Below, piece after piece: positions 1 through 12,500 of a stretch of 64,000 nucleotides of DNA. This DNA comes from Anaeramoeba flamelloides. Lineage: Eukaryota > Metamonada > Anaeramoebidae. The stretch is taken from positions 17,732,001 through 17,796,000 of the forward strand of contig JANTQA010000047.1 in the NCBI GenBank assembly GCA_027625915.1, given 5' to 3'. Every line of letters begins with the position of its first letter. Position 1 is the stretch's first letter. The notes under the pieces are model-generated. The model saw only the letters and a program-made list of their open reading frames with translations, was not told where the DNA came from and did not search any database. The position numbers and the translations under genes are program-made.

Positions 1-396
1 GATCAGAAATCACAGAAATCACAGAAACCAATTTTGAAAAAATCAGAAATTTCAAACTATTAGCCATACTCGATCATAAGAGTCTAACTCTTAGTAAATT
101 AATTTAATTTCCAAATTGTAGCTAAACCCTGAAAAATAATTTACTAAAAAAAAGTACGCCAAATGTCTTACACAACATACGGTTTATTTTTAGGACTATT
201 TCAAAAAGCTTTTCTGTCATACTTTGTTAAAATGAATTTATAGGATCTTTTGATTGAATTCATGAATGATTTGTTATTTATAAAGAGGGAGGTGGTTGCT
301 GATTTGAAAGGATTTAAAAATATTTTGTTTTTCAGAATTTGAATAAATATCAATCAAATTAATAGATTTGAATGTTAGTTTTTAAAAAAAAAAATA
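1..396. other. left-edge AT-rich stretch, no gene seen
   Basis: No coding segment could be supported on either strand. It lies 3' of the last visible TPLATE exon (minus strand), so it is either 3' flank or part of an intron whose next exon is outside the window. Confidence 0.4.
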
Positions 397-1951
397 TTAA
401 TAAAAAAAAAAAAAAAAAAAGAAAGAAAGAAATGAATTAAGAAAACCTTTTAAGAGTTCAACAAATGGAAATAATCTTTTTGTAATATTTATTTGTTTAA
501 AGTGGTCTAACAAAGGCAAGGTTTGGCCAATTTTATCTAACAGGATTGTCAAATTGATTTTTTCAGAGTCTCTTTCAAGCAATTCTAATAATTTAACAAC
601 TGACAAATAGACCCAACGACTTTGGATGCAGTTTCGTTGCACTTGGGCTAGGTATAATAAAATGCTACAAACCTCAAAAATTATTTCTTCGTTCATTGAA
701 TTAAAAGTGAGAAACAAATGCTTTTCAACTAGCTTTTGGATATTATTTTTGATAACTTCTTTTGCGCCTTTTGTTCTCAGATTATTAGGAATCAATTCCT
801 GAGTGGCGGCAATTGCCAATGGTATCAAGCAAACATAAGAGTCTTTACTGTTTAGGCAAGAAAACCTTTCTCGATAGGTGTCAAACTGTTTGACCAATGA
901 TTGCGAAACAAATTGTGATAGTTTTGTTAATTGCTTTCTTTCGCTAAATTGATCTAAATTTGAATCTTGTTCTGCAAAGACCCACCCCTGAGAGATTTCT
1001 AAAAATAATTGTCTTATTGCGGAAAATGCAATGACAGATATTTCGTCACGGTGATCAAGCGCCAATTGCCCAATGAGACCATAGATTTCTTTGCAATTTT
1101 CTAAATCTAATTCTGGAATCGATCCTAAATGATACAGCACGATCCTGCTAAAGGTGAAAATTAGGGGCTTGGTCAGTAAGATTGTTTCTCTTCCATCTAA
1201 AATTTCAAAGAGGTGCGGTAAGCAGTCTGTCAGTAATTGCCTTAAAATTGAGATCGGCGAATGAAGAAGAATTCGAAGCGCTGCAATGGCCAAGTTTGGA
1301 TCGCTGCTTTTTAAATCCTTTTCAATAATCGGTGTGAGTTTTTTCCTATTATTTTGGGGTTTTTTTTTTAATATTTTTGATCGTTTGGTTGTTTTTATTT
1401 TCATTTTTGTTTTTGTTTTGGTTTTTGTTTTGGTTTTTGTTTTGAGGAAAAAAATAATTTTGTGAAAAACAATTCTTCTCAAAAGTATTTTGAAATTCTT
1501 ATTCCGAGAACAATGAAAAGACAAAGTTTGAAGATCTCATAAGCACTAAATTGTTTTTTTTTTTGATTTTCCTGTTGCTCGAAAACAAAAAGGGTTGTTT
1601 TTCAAGAAAACAACTTGTGTGATTAAAAGTAGATAACGATCGTTCCAAAAAAAAAATAAAAAAAAAAGTTCTTTTTATTTTTTTGGAGATTAAATAAATG
1701 ACTTACCATTCATTTTTGTATCTAATGTTGTTAATATCAGGAGACTGTTTTATGATTTGGTAAGACATGATTTTAATTACAACCGAAGCAGTTTCATTTA
1801 AAAGACAATTTTTTATAATTAAATCAAAAAATTCATTCAGTTGTCTCCCTTGTGAGATGTTTTGTGATAGGATTATTAATGAGTTTAATTGCTTTTCTTG
1901 ATCTTTTTGTTTCACGAGATTCAATTTGATCGATGTTTCAATTGATTCCAT
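397..1951 (-). CDS. TPLATE: TPLATE subunit of the TSET/TPLATE endocytic adaptor complex (N-terminal part)
   Basis: Exon 1 is 1951-1707 (start ATG at 1951) and exon 2 begins at 1345. The donor is gtaagt and the acceptor aatag; splicing rebuilds a Trp codon (TG|G) and gives YKNEWKKLTPIIEKDLK. The product is an alpha-solenoid (adaptin-N-like). From memory it follows plant TPLATE closely: the segment KDLKSSDPNLAIAALRIL sits where plants have KTDLHFPDPDVTAAAVSIL, and FEVCSILLYLAQV sits where plants have YEVGINMLYLADV. TPLATE acts in the heterohexameric TSET complex at the plasma membrane in clathrin-mediated uptake. Only about 380 residues are present against more than 1000 in plants. The open frame ends at 397 in a poly-Phe run that looks like intron read-through, so true coding may stop near 447 at an unusual GTTTTC donor and continue beyond the edge. 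The domain identity is firm; the 3' end is not. Confidence 0.82.
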
Positions 1952-4480
1952 TGAAATTTGAATAAGAAGAAAGTAGAAGAAAAATGAGAAACTTTCCAAT
2001 CTGAAGATTATATTTGTGTTTTTGAAATCCTAAGGTTCAAGAAGTAATTTGCTGTTTATCATGAGTTGTTATGTAGAGATGTTAGAATTATAAATTGGAG
2101 TATTGTTAATTTTTCAGATTTGTTTTTAATGGAATAAAAACATTGATTTTTAGGAAATATATAAAAGTAAATCAAAGAATTTCAAAGTGTCATTAAGGGG
2201 GTTTAGATCTAAAAACTTTTGTATATAAACCATATTCTATTTGTTTTGCAAGAAACACTATCAGAATTAATAGATGGAATGATCTTTGTTCAAGATCCAT
2301 TTTGAAAATCGATTTGCGGGAAAAAATTAATATTTTCTTAAAATAGATTGTTACTTTTTGAGCTATTACAAGAAAAAGAAGAACCAGTACCCCTTTCCCC
2401 AAGGAATTTTCTTACCAAATGACAATAAATATCTATGAATTCAATAAAATTTTATTAAAATCTCAATTACTGATAAATTCAAAAAAATCACAAACCATTT
2501 TTAGTTCATTTTTCATTTTCATTTTGGAAATTTGTTACACATGTTTTGATTTAATACATTTCGTTTTTTTAAATTTTAAGAAACATTGTAAATTAGTTTG
2601 TCTTCAAAATGTTCTTTGTCCTGGAACTGTTTAAAATGAGATGCTTACAAAATTAGAGTTTAAAAGATTTTGACAAAAAAGGAAATTGAACTAAAAATTG
2701 TTTATGATTTTTTTGAATTTATCAGTATTTTTCAGAAAACAAATTTTTTGTATTTTATTCAATTAATATCAAGAAGATTTCAGTATATACTTATTAGATG
2801 AATTTCAAGTGATTTGAAGTAAATATTCTTCAAAAATTCCTTAAAATATGTTTGAAAAATATTCAATTATTTTCCAATACTATTTTAATTCATAGATATG
2901 ATCATTTTACAAATAGTAAAACTTATATAAAATATCGTGTGTTGAAAAAATTTAAACTTGAGATTTTTTCAAAATAAAATTTTAATTTAATTTTTTCTTT
3001 ATTTATCTTAATAAAACTAAACAATATTTAATTATTAGAACTGAAAAAAATAAATAAATAATTTATAAAAATGAAAGATTGGGGAAAATTGTTTTATTTT
3101 ATTTTATTGATTTGGTTTTTGACCAGAAAAAAAGAAAAAATCTCAAAATTTTCAATTAAAAATTTATTTTAAAAAAAAATTTATTACTTAATGAGCATCT
3201 CCAAATTTATTTATAATCACAAAAAAATAAAAAAGTAAAAAAAAAAAATCAATATTATAATTTTTTTTTTTTTTTAGTTTAAAAGTAAATTAATTGGGTA
3301 TTCTTATTTAAATCTTATCCCATGAATTAAAAGTTGATATTTTATCTTGATTGGATAATCTTTTTCAATTTGTTATATTGAAATAAATTAGAATTATATA
3401 TAATGAGTATATGGTAGAAAGAAGAAATATTATAAATCTTTAAAATCCAGTAATTTAAAAGAGGGGAAAACCAATTATTGGTGTTATAATATAATTTTTA
3501 TTTTTTGAATTTCTTCAACAAATTACTAATTTGAATTCTATAGTGAAGCAATTTTTGATCAAAAAAAAAAAAAAAAACAGTAAAATGATTAATCAAGATA
3601 ATTTTATCAAATTATATTAGTAAAAATGTAATTATGTTTTTTACAAAATACAATAAATGATTCAAAATATGATAATAACTGCTAAAAAACTAAGGATAAT
3701 GAATTGATTTTAAGAATTTTTTTAGAGATAAATCTATTATTTACTTAATGTCATAAAGAAAAGTAATAATGGAAAATTTACAATAAAAAAGACTTAAAAT
3801 AGTAAAAAAATAATAATTCTGATAACTAGTGTTCCACTATCAGAAGTTGTTTCTAGGGTTTTTTACATTCAAAAACATCTATTCAAATAAATTATTTTAC
3901 TCAATCCCTTCAAATTAAAAAACAAACAACAACAATGGAATACCAATTATTAATACAGATTATGGAATTTTTATCTAAACTCTTTTTCAGTCAAAGAAGT
4001 CCAGTTTTATTGAATAAATTGAATATATTCTTGAAGTTTAATTCATTATTCTTCTCAAAATAAATTTTCACTTTTTAGATCTGATCATTTTTTCTCATTT
4101 TGTAAATTTTTGTTGTATTTTGTTTTTTTTTTTTTTTTTTTCTTTTAAAAAAGTTAATTAAAAATAAAAAAAATGTTTCAAAACTCCAAATTAACATTAA
4201 GAAAATTGAGGCTTTGTAACTTCTTTAAAAATTCATATATTTACAATTAAAAAATTTTATTGTCAAAATTTTTAATTTTCTATAGAAATGGTGAAATTTT
4301 GAACAAAAAGTCCAATGAAAGTGGTCCAAAAATTTTTTAACATTTTTTTTTTTTTTTTTTTGAAATTTAATGTTTATTCGGGTATTTATTATATGAATCT
4401 CAACTTTAACACGAGTTTATGATTACTCTTATTTCTAAAAAATCTTATTTTGGTTGTTTCTTAAAGACAAAAGTGAATTT
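1952..4480. other. intergenic, no gene seen
   Basis: AT-rich DNA with many homopolymer runs. Short open frames at 2193-2402 (minus) and 2419-2634 (plus) show no domain, no splice context and no codon pattern, and are not called. Any promoter for the minus-strand TPLATE gene would start here, but no motif is recognisable. Confidence 0.5.
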
Positions 4481-4539
4481 TAATTTTTGTCTGGGCGCCT
4501 TTGAGTGAAATGTGGTTTATAATGATAATCTTATTATAG

Positions 4540-5035
4540 GCTTTTTTACTACTCAAGTGAATTCTGGGACGTTTCTTCAAGTGACTTCAAGTGTCTATCT
4601 TTTCCAGGATTCTTAAGTATTGAGAAAAATATTTGATTTTACTCAATATTCTTCATATCTGGAAAGGTTAAAGGTGGTTTTCTTGGGTTATTATACTTGG
4701 TCTTTAAAATCTATTAATTTCCAAATAAACAGAAACATCAAGAAAATCTAAAAGTTGTTTTTAAATTTAAGAAATAAAAGAATAGAGTAAAATAAACAAT
4801 TTTTACTCTATTTTTTTAAATTTTGAAAAACCTAACTAAAAGTGTCGCCAAGTGCCTTGTTTTCTATAATTCAAAAGAATTGAGTCTAATAAAAGAATTT
4901 ACTCAATTCATTTAAATTTTGGAAAAGTTAACAATCGATTTTTAATTTAAGAAATATTCTAAAAAGTTTATAACTTTTCTTTTTAAATTCTAAAATTAAA
5001 AAAAAAAAACTAAAGACACTTCCAACTGGTAGAAT
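4540..5035. repeat. hairpin cluster H, locus 1
   Basis: Three imperfect hairpins follow one another at about 4600-4675, 4775-4835 and 4865-4935. Each has arms resembling TTCAAAAGAATAGAGTAAA and its reverse complement, usually flanked by a TTTTCCAGAATT-like end and a TCTGGAAAAG-like end. Related clusters occur near 24.8, 45.9 and 60.0 kb, so this is a dispersed family and not chance AT symmetry. Confidence 0.6.
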
Positions 5036-5171
5036 TCAACAACTCATTATAATAATAATTAATCAATTTATCTCTTAAGAATATCTGGGGTTTTTAAATT
5101 CCAATTAATTTTATTATTGATTCTTTGGTTGAATTTTATTAATTCTTAATGATATTGTAGAGGTAATTCTT

Positions 5172-6330
5172 TTAATTTATTTTTGTATTTAAATTTCTTT
5201 TTATTTCTGAAATTGCCAAATTTTTGGATTTAAATCCGATTTTATCTATTAAAATTGGAGTGTTTCTGTTCGTTTGACCTATTCCAATAATACATGAATT
5301 AATCCTAGAATTTAAATAATTAATGATGAATATTTTAGAGGTTATAGATTCGAAATACATATATTAATTGGGTTAATATAAGGGGTTTAAGTAGTCTAAT
5401 TAACACATTATTTGTTAATAAATTACTGTTAAATAATTTTTTAGAATTATCTTAAATGTTTCTTTAACTTTTTTAAAATTATAAACTATATGTGAAATTT
5501 TATCCAAGTAAATACCTAAATGTTTAATCTTTTATAAATATTGTTATATTTCTCTTTAGTGATTAATAGTGTTAAACTCAAATTGGGTTATTTATTCATA
5601 TATTGAATTGAATTTTTCAATTTATTAGATTTTTATTTGCTTTTATTGTTTATAATTAAATATTCAACAAATATTTGACAATTATTTCTTAATTACTATT
5701 ATTTTGAATAAAATAAAATTTTAAATTAGAGCAAATAAAATCGGATAAATGGGTTTCCATTGGAATATACCAAGCCATGCACCTTGATAATATTTTAATA
5801 AAAAAGTTTAGATAATTTTATTCAAAATAAATTTTTTTATTGTTTTTCAAATTATTTTAAAACTTAATTAAGTTAAAAGATTTTGTTATATCAATCATTA
5901 TAAGATATGTTTTATCATTTTTATTTTCATTTTTATTATTTTATTTTGTTAAAAGTATTTAAGACATTTAATACATCAATTCGTGTATCAAAATTTATTC
6001 CGAAACTCAATTGTCATTTAGGAATAAATCTCCAACAAGGTTCAATTGATTTATATAGCATTTTAAGAAATAATCTTGGTAAACTTTGGTTTATAGACAT
6101 TAGTCTAGAGTTTAAAACCTACCCATTTCATTCCTTTTTTATAGATAAATGGAATTGATCTTTTTTTGATATATTCAATGGTTTTATCCATAATATTGAT
6201 TAAACATTTATTAAATATATTTTGGAATTGTACTTCACAAACTTTTATAAAATTCACTTTTTTTAAGAAGGAACGGGTTAACAAAATACTCAGTGATCAG
6301 ATTCAAAATATGATTAATAGGATCTCAATT
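5172..6330 (-). mobile_element. decayed LINE-type (non-LTR) reverse transcriptase
   Basis: The minus strand, read in several broken frames, keeps RT landmarks in the expected order. A KKRSIPFIYKKGMKW stretch matches the P-I-Y-K-K-G-D motif. An FIPK-QLSFGI stretch matches the Q-x-G-F-R region and leads into DTRIDVLNVLN. An FQWKPIYPILFAL stretch matches the G-D-P-L-S-P-L-L-F motif. IKHLGIYLD matches the late KYLGI-x-L motif. I did not find an intact Y-x-D-D box. Many stops interrupt all frames, so it is an old, inactive copy. No endonuclease domain or poly-A tail was identified; the 5' end lies just upstream of the TMEM181-like gene. Confidence 0.65.
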
Positions 6331-6576
6331 TAATAAAAAATAATATTATGGATAAATTTCAATAATAATAATTTGAATCAACAATCTTTTTAAACAACTT
6401 TTTTACAGCAAAATATATTGAAAAACGAATAAAGAAGCAGAAAATAAGCTCTATTATTTGTGTACAAAGAGATTTTCAGTAAAAAAATTTCCAACTCTGA
6501 GGCTAATCCCTCATTCTCAATGAACCTTTCATTTTTTTATCAAAAAGATTTTACTATTTTTTTTCAGAATAAAAAT

Positions 6577-9500
6577 ATGAATAAAAAAGTCACAGATCCC
6601 AAGAACAAAAATCTAAATGGGATCAATAATGAAGTTGCCTTCAAACACCAACCATCAATAATCAGTCTTTCAAAAAAAAGCCTTACAAAAGTTTCCTTTT
6701 CTCTAATCGGCGTTTTAATCCTTGGGATTACCTTATGCTTTGGACACCCCAATTTTAGTGATTCAATCACAACAATGGACAAATTTAATTCGTCAAGTAG
6801 TGAAAACGTTTTCTACGTCACTGAATTAAAGCGAAACAACCTCTATTTGGATGTAGATCTTCAATTTGACAATCAAAATTTATTTGGTGTCATTGTTGAT
6901 TCCAATTTTAGTATTACCATTTATGGATCCAATAAAAAGGACAAGACTTTGCACCAAGAATGGTCGCAATTTGAAAATTACTCACTTCAAAAAACTATAA
7001 AATCCAATGTACGATTTCCTTTGGCCTCATTTCTTTTTCTTTTTCTTTTTCTTTTCCTTGTTCTTTTCCTTGTTCTTTTCCTTATTCTTTTTCTTGTTCT
7101 TTTTCTTTTTCGTGTTCTTATTCTTTTTCTTTTTCTTTTTTTTTGTTTTTTATTTTTTTTCATTTTCTTTTTCTTCTTAATTGATGGATTTTTTTTGTTC
7201 GGATATTTTTCTTTCCTCTAATTTAATAGCCACAAAGTGAATCAACAGCAGTAACTATCATATCTCTCCCCTTTATTCATTACCGAAATTATAAAATTGT
7301 TCTTATTTCAGACTTTAATTCTGATTTTGGCCCCAATTTATTCGAAAGCGCATCCCTAACTGTATGATTTCTTTTTTTTTTTTTTTTTACTTGTAATTTT
7401 TTCTTTTCAAGAAATTCAATACAAACATGACACAACAACCTTCCCCCCCTTCAAATATGATCTATTACTATTAATGCAATCTAGTTCACTTATGCCACCA
7501 CTTCAAGAATGAATTTTGAATTATCTGTTCGAGGTTCTCTGAATTGTTTGTTCGCTCTATGTTTGTTCCTCTTTACAAAGAAATTGAGAGGCATTGGCTT
7601 TTCCGTATTTTCAACCCAACAAAAAATCATTTCATACTTTCTGATCTTATTGGTATTAATGAATAACCCCATTTTTGCTTTTAAATTCATTTTTGATAAT
7701 TATGCTTTCCGTTTTATCGACAACTTGTTTTTTTCTCTTTTGTTTTTTGGCTTTTGGCTCTGGCTGCTTTTTTTGATTGACTTTTTTTTAATCGTAAGTT
7801 TTTTATGTTACTTTTCAAAGTTTCTTTTTTTTTTTATCATTTTCTGAGTTTTTTCCAAGTTTCCTTGACGAAATCAGCAATAATATTTTTCCTCTGATAC
7901 TCTTATTTGGTTGTCTATGAGGAAAAAATTTACACTTCTTTTTTTTGAATTTTTATTTACAAGCAATCTTTAATCATGAAATCAATTCAAATTTGATTAG
8001 CTTATTTTAATTTCAAATCACCTGACATAGTGTCAAATATGGATTTTGAATCATTCTCGTTGTTTTTTTCAGTTGGTATGTTAACTGTCAAACGGAAAAC
8101 TTAACAACAAAAGAGAAAAAGATCAAGAGAAACTTTTTTCCCATTTAAAATTCAAATACCAGAAAAGTTTTGATTCAAAACATGAAGTACACTTATTTAC
8201 ATATGCATGTATATACCCCAATCTCCAAATATAATCTTTAATGAAATGCTCAATAAATGGTTAAACATGAAATTAAAATTAAACTAAAGGTTAAAACATA
8301 TCCCTTTAAGTACCCAGACTAAACCTCTAGGATTTTGGAAATTTTGGACAGTTCGTGTTCATTTATGGAAATGTGGCAAATATTGATCTTTCGAAGAGAT
8401 GGATAGGGTATGTAAACTCTAATTCAAAATTTTTAACCCACCAAAATTCAATTTTTGAAAAAAAACAATTTTTTATTTAATCAATTCTAGAAGAGATACC
8501 AAATTAGAAACATTCGCTAATCGGAATGTTAATCATTGTTTATAAATTACAATACTCACAAATCAAAAAAATAATTAATTATTAATACGAATAAATTATC
8601 GGTATGTTAAAAATTCTGGAGAGCGAGCAAAATAAAAAAATGGATTGGTACTCTAATAAAAAAAGTTTTTTATAACATGTTATAAACGTGTTGTAAAGGT
8701 GTTATAAACGTTTCAAATGTTATAAAATTGTATAATAAAAAATTTTATAGCTTAACTGTTTATTATAAAATGTGTTATAAAACTTGTAACATGTTATAAG
8801 TCCATTATAAGAATATTTTTTCAAAAAAATATTGAAAAAATCATCATATAAAAGGAAATTTTTTTATAAAAATGTTATATCGATGTTATAAAAAAAATTT
8901 TTTTATTAGGGTAAATTTATTAAAAATTCTAATAGGAATTATTGATCGATCAAAAAGTTAGATACCATCAACTAATTTTATTTGAGTTCTTCTATTTTGA
9001 ACGAATTCAACTTTAACTTAATATCAATCGTTGAAAAAAATATTTCGATGGAACTAAACAAGTTACCTAATTCAAAAAATAAAATGAAAACAAAAAAAAA
9101 CTTTGAATGTTTTTAAAAAAATGAAAATTATTTCCAATTTGAATGAAATTGCATTATTGTGATTCTTTTAACCGTTTTAACTGTGCTAAAAATTTTGAAT
9201 TTTAGTTTAGATTGTTCTATCTTACTTTAAGAAAATATCAAAAGTTCAAATTTGAGATTTTTTTCACAACAAAAGCATAAATATGAATGTATCAAAAAAA
9301 TAGAGTTTTTTTCGAAAAAAATTGAAATCTAGAGACAAATAAACAGAAACAAATCGACCCCATGAAATTTTCATTCAATAAAGATATTACAAAACATATT
9401 TTAGAATTGATCACGAATTTTATTTTAAGGGAGTAAATACGTTTTACCAATTTTGAGTTCCGCAGTTTATGCGAAACTGAATTATAAAAATCATTTCTTT

Positions 9501-12500
9501 AAACCCAATACATTAATATTTTAATAAATATGAGGGTTGGATATACCCTAGTATAATATATTTGCATACCAACAAAAAAATGGAAATCAAAAAAATGAAA
9601 AAATTGATCAGGAAAAATTAAATAAAAATCATTTATTTATAGATCTTATCTGCAACCTTATATAATTACTTTTTTCTTTACTTGATTTTATTTTTAATTC
9701 TAAATTGAAAAACATTGATTTGATATTTTTGATTAACAAATTACTGTTTATTTCTAAAGAATTCCCAAAATGAATTTAAATTTCCTATTTTGATTTAATT
9801 CATCTAATTCTAGTTTTTATTTCTTGGTTTGATTCAGAAAATAGGATATTTTATAAATTTTTCAGAAATAAAGATTTATTGGATGTATTTGTTTGATTTG
9901 ATAATTATTTATTTTCCATTATATTAAAAACTCAAAATAATTCTGAGTCATACTTGAATTTTTTTCACAATATTTTCGTTTTCTTTGGATTGAAACTTTT
10001 GTGGTTGCTTTTTGTTTCCGATAATTCAATCCTTTCACTTTAATCCTTGAAACAGTATCCTTTGTTTTGGCTTGGCTTGATAAAAATATTTGAAAAAAGA
10101 ATTTTGAAAGCAAATTTGTAAAAAATTATTTTGAAAAATAATAAAAAAATAGTAATGGAGCGAGAATTCCAAAGCAATTCCTTGTTTGGGTTCATACAAA
10201 TTAAGAAGATAAAGAAAACAAATCTTTGAAAATACCTTTTGTTTGATTTTTTTTTTTCATTCTTGATTTCAATAAATTTAGATGGAAAGGTGATCTTTCT
10301 TGTTTGGTCTTCAAAAAGAAAAGATTTGTTTAAAATTCACACGTTACCTGGTCTTTTTTTTTTTGGTTGTTTCTCTCATTAATTTCAAGTATTCACTAGA
10401 AACACAATTCCAGATCCCAAACATAATTTAATAAAAACCAAAAATTTAATCAAAAAAAAATGTTCAAAAAAATTCAAAATTTAAAGATTCAACTCTGATT
10501 CACTTTATTTCTTTTCTTTTCTTTTCACAAATAGATTAGTGATTGATATTTTGGTTTCAAAGTTTGAATATCCCATGAACCCACAAAATCTTTTTTCAGT
10601 AAGGTTGTCCCAATTAAAATTTCTAAAATTGGGAAAATTTACCTACTTGCTTAAAGTGGTTATCGATAATAAACTAAATTCCAAAAAATTATACACAGTT
10701 TAAACAGTTGAAAGAATAGCAATACGACACTTTACATTCAATTTGGATATAATTTTGATTTTACAAACTATTTCATTTTTTGTTTTTTCGACTTTTAGTT
10801 TTTTTGTTTTCATTTTCTTTTTCCCAATCACGAAATCTGTTTCGTTAGATCTGTTATTTTTTTTTTCGATGTTTGAAAGAAGGTTAGTGTTGAGTTTGTT
10901 AAATTGAAAATTCACATACAATTGGTAGATGTTATCTTATCATTTGATCGATCAACAATTGTTGGTGAAATTTTAATAAATCTACCAATACATTTTTTGT
11001 TCCTCTCGTTTCATTTTGTTGGACACACAGATTTTTATTTTTTTAGTTTTTTAGTATTTTTTCTTTTATTTGGATGAAAATGATTACTTATGAAAACATT
11101 AATATTATGTTACTTAAATATTGATTTATCTTACGTTTAGAAAAATATAATAAATTGAGTTTTTTTTTGCCTATTTTTGATTTTGGGTGTGTCCAAATTT
11201 TTAGAATGGGTTTTAGAATATTATTACAAATTGAATCAACGATCTCCAATTAGTCAATTTGTTTCTGTATATTTGTCCCGAGATTGCAATTTTTTTGGAA
11301 AAAAACATTATTTTAAAAGACTGTAATATTTGCCCTTGTGATTATTTTTAATGTTTTTTTTTATGGAAAAATGCTTTTATTTCATATTTAAACTCTATTT
11401 CAAAAATTGTGACTCAATCTGAAATAATAAATTGAAGAAGAAAAAAATATCATTTAGTATTCAATAACAACCAATAATTAAATCTTATTAATAATTCACT
11501 TTTATAATTATATCAAATACATATAATATTCTGATGTTTTAAAAAATAAAAAAACTAAACAAAAACAAAACCAAGAGCTCTACGGCTCTCCTCAACAATG
11601 CAAAATACTTGAATTTATGTTTTATTTATTATTTTAATTTTTTTTTATTCAAAACTTTGTTTCTGTCAAAATTCCCTCAAAAAATTTTCCAAATAACAAT
11701 TATTTTTTAGAATTAACCTTCGAAGAACAAATAAACAAGAAATAAATAAAATAATTCACAATCAGAAAATAGTTGATATCTATATGAAGTAAATCTAATA
11801 AATAAATCTATTTATTTTTATAAAAATTGAAAAACAAAAATTCTTAAGGCAACACATTGAGAAAAACAAACAATATTCATATTAATCTCTCCAATTGAAG
11901 ATCAAAGAAAATTCCAATAGAAATCAATAAGTGTTTTTCGTACGATCATTCTTGCTCTTTATGTTTCAATAACATTATAATAGCATATTTTTACTTAGTG
12001 ACTATCGATCTTGCAATATTCCAAAAAAATTACAAAACAATTATTTGTCAAACAAAAAAAGAAAAAAAAAAAGTAAAAATGATTTTCAATTTTGAAATTT
12101 CCAAAAAATAAATTTTTTTACTTCTCATATTCATCCAACCTCTTTAACACACGTGATTAACACATTAAAACTAGATAACATTTGACTACAAAATAGTTTA
12201 TTTTGTTATATATATTTTCTCCTAATTTTTCGGACCATGAAAATTTTAAAAGTAAAACATGGATTTACAGACATATTAATTAATTTGATTTGCTTTGGTT
12301 TGATTTGATATATGAAATTTTTTCTTTTTTTCAAGACTTTCTTTAATAAAAAATGTCTTAGAAAAACATGTTTTCAAATTTTATAAAACAAATATATCCC
12401 CAAAAATCTTTTTTTTACTAATAAATTTTTAAAAATTATAAATCAATATATGGATATAACACATATAATATATGAAATAGGAAATACGTGGCCATGAAAC

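Noticed and set aside
7412-7500. Candidate exon reading IQYKHDTTTFPPFKYD in the TMEM181-like gene
   Set aside because: Its frame cannot be joined to exon 2, and direct splicing to 7485 gives the family-like SASLTFTYATTSRMNFEL.
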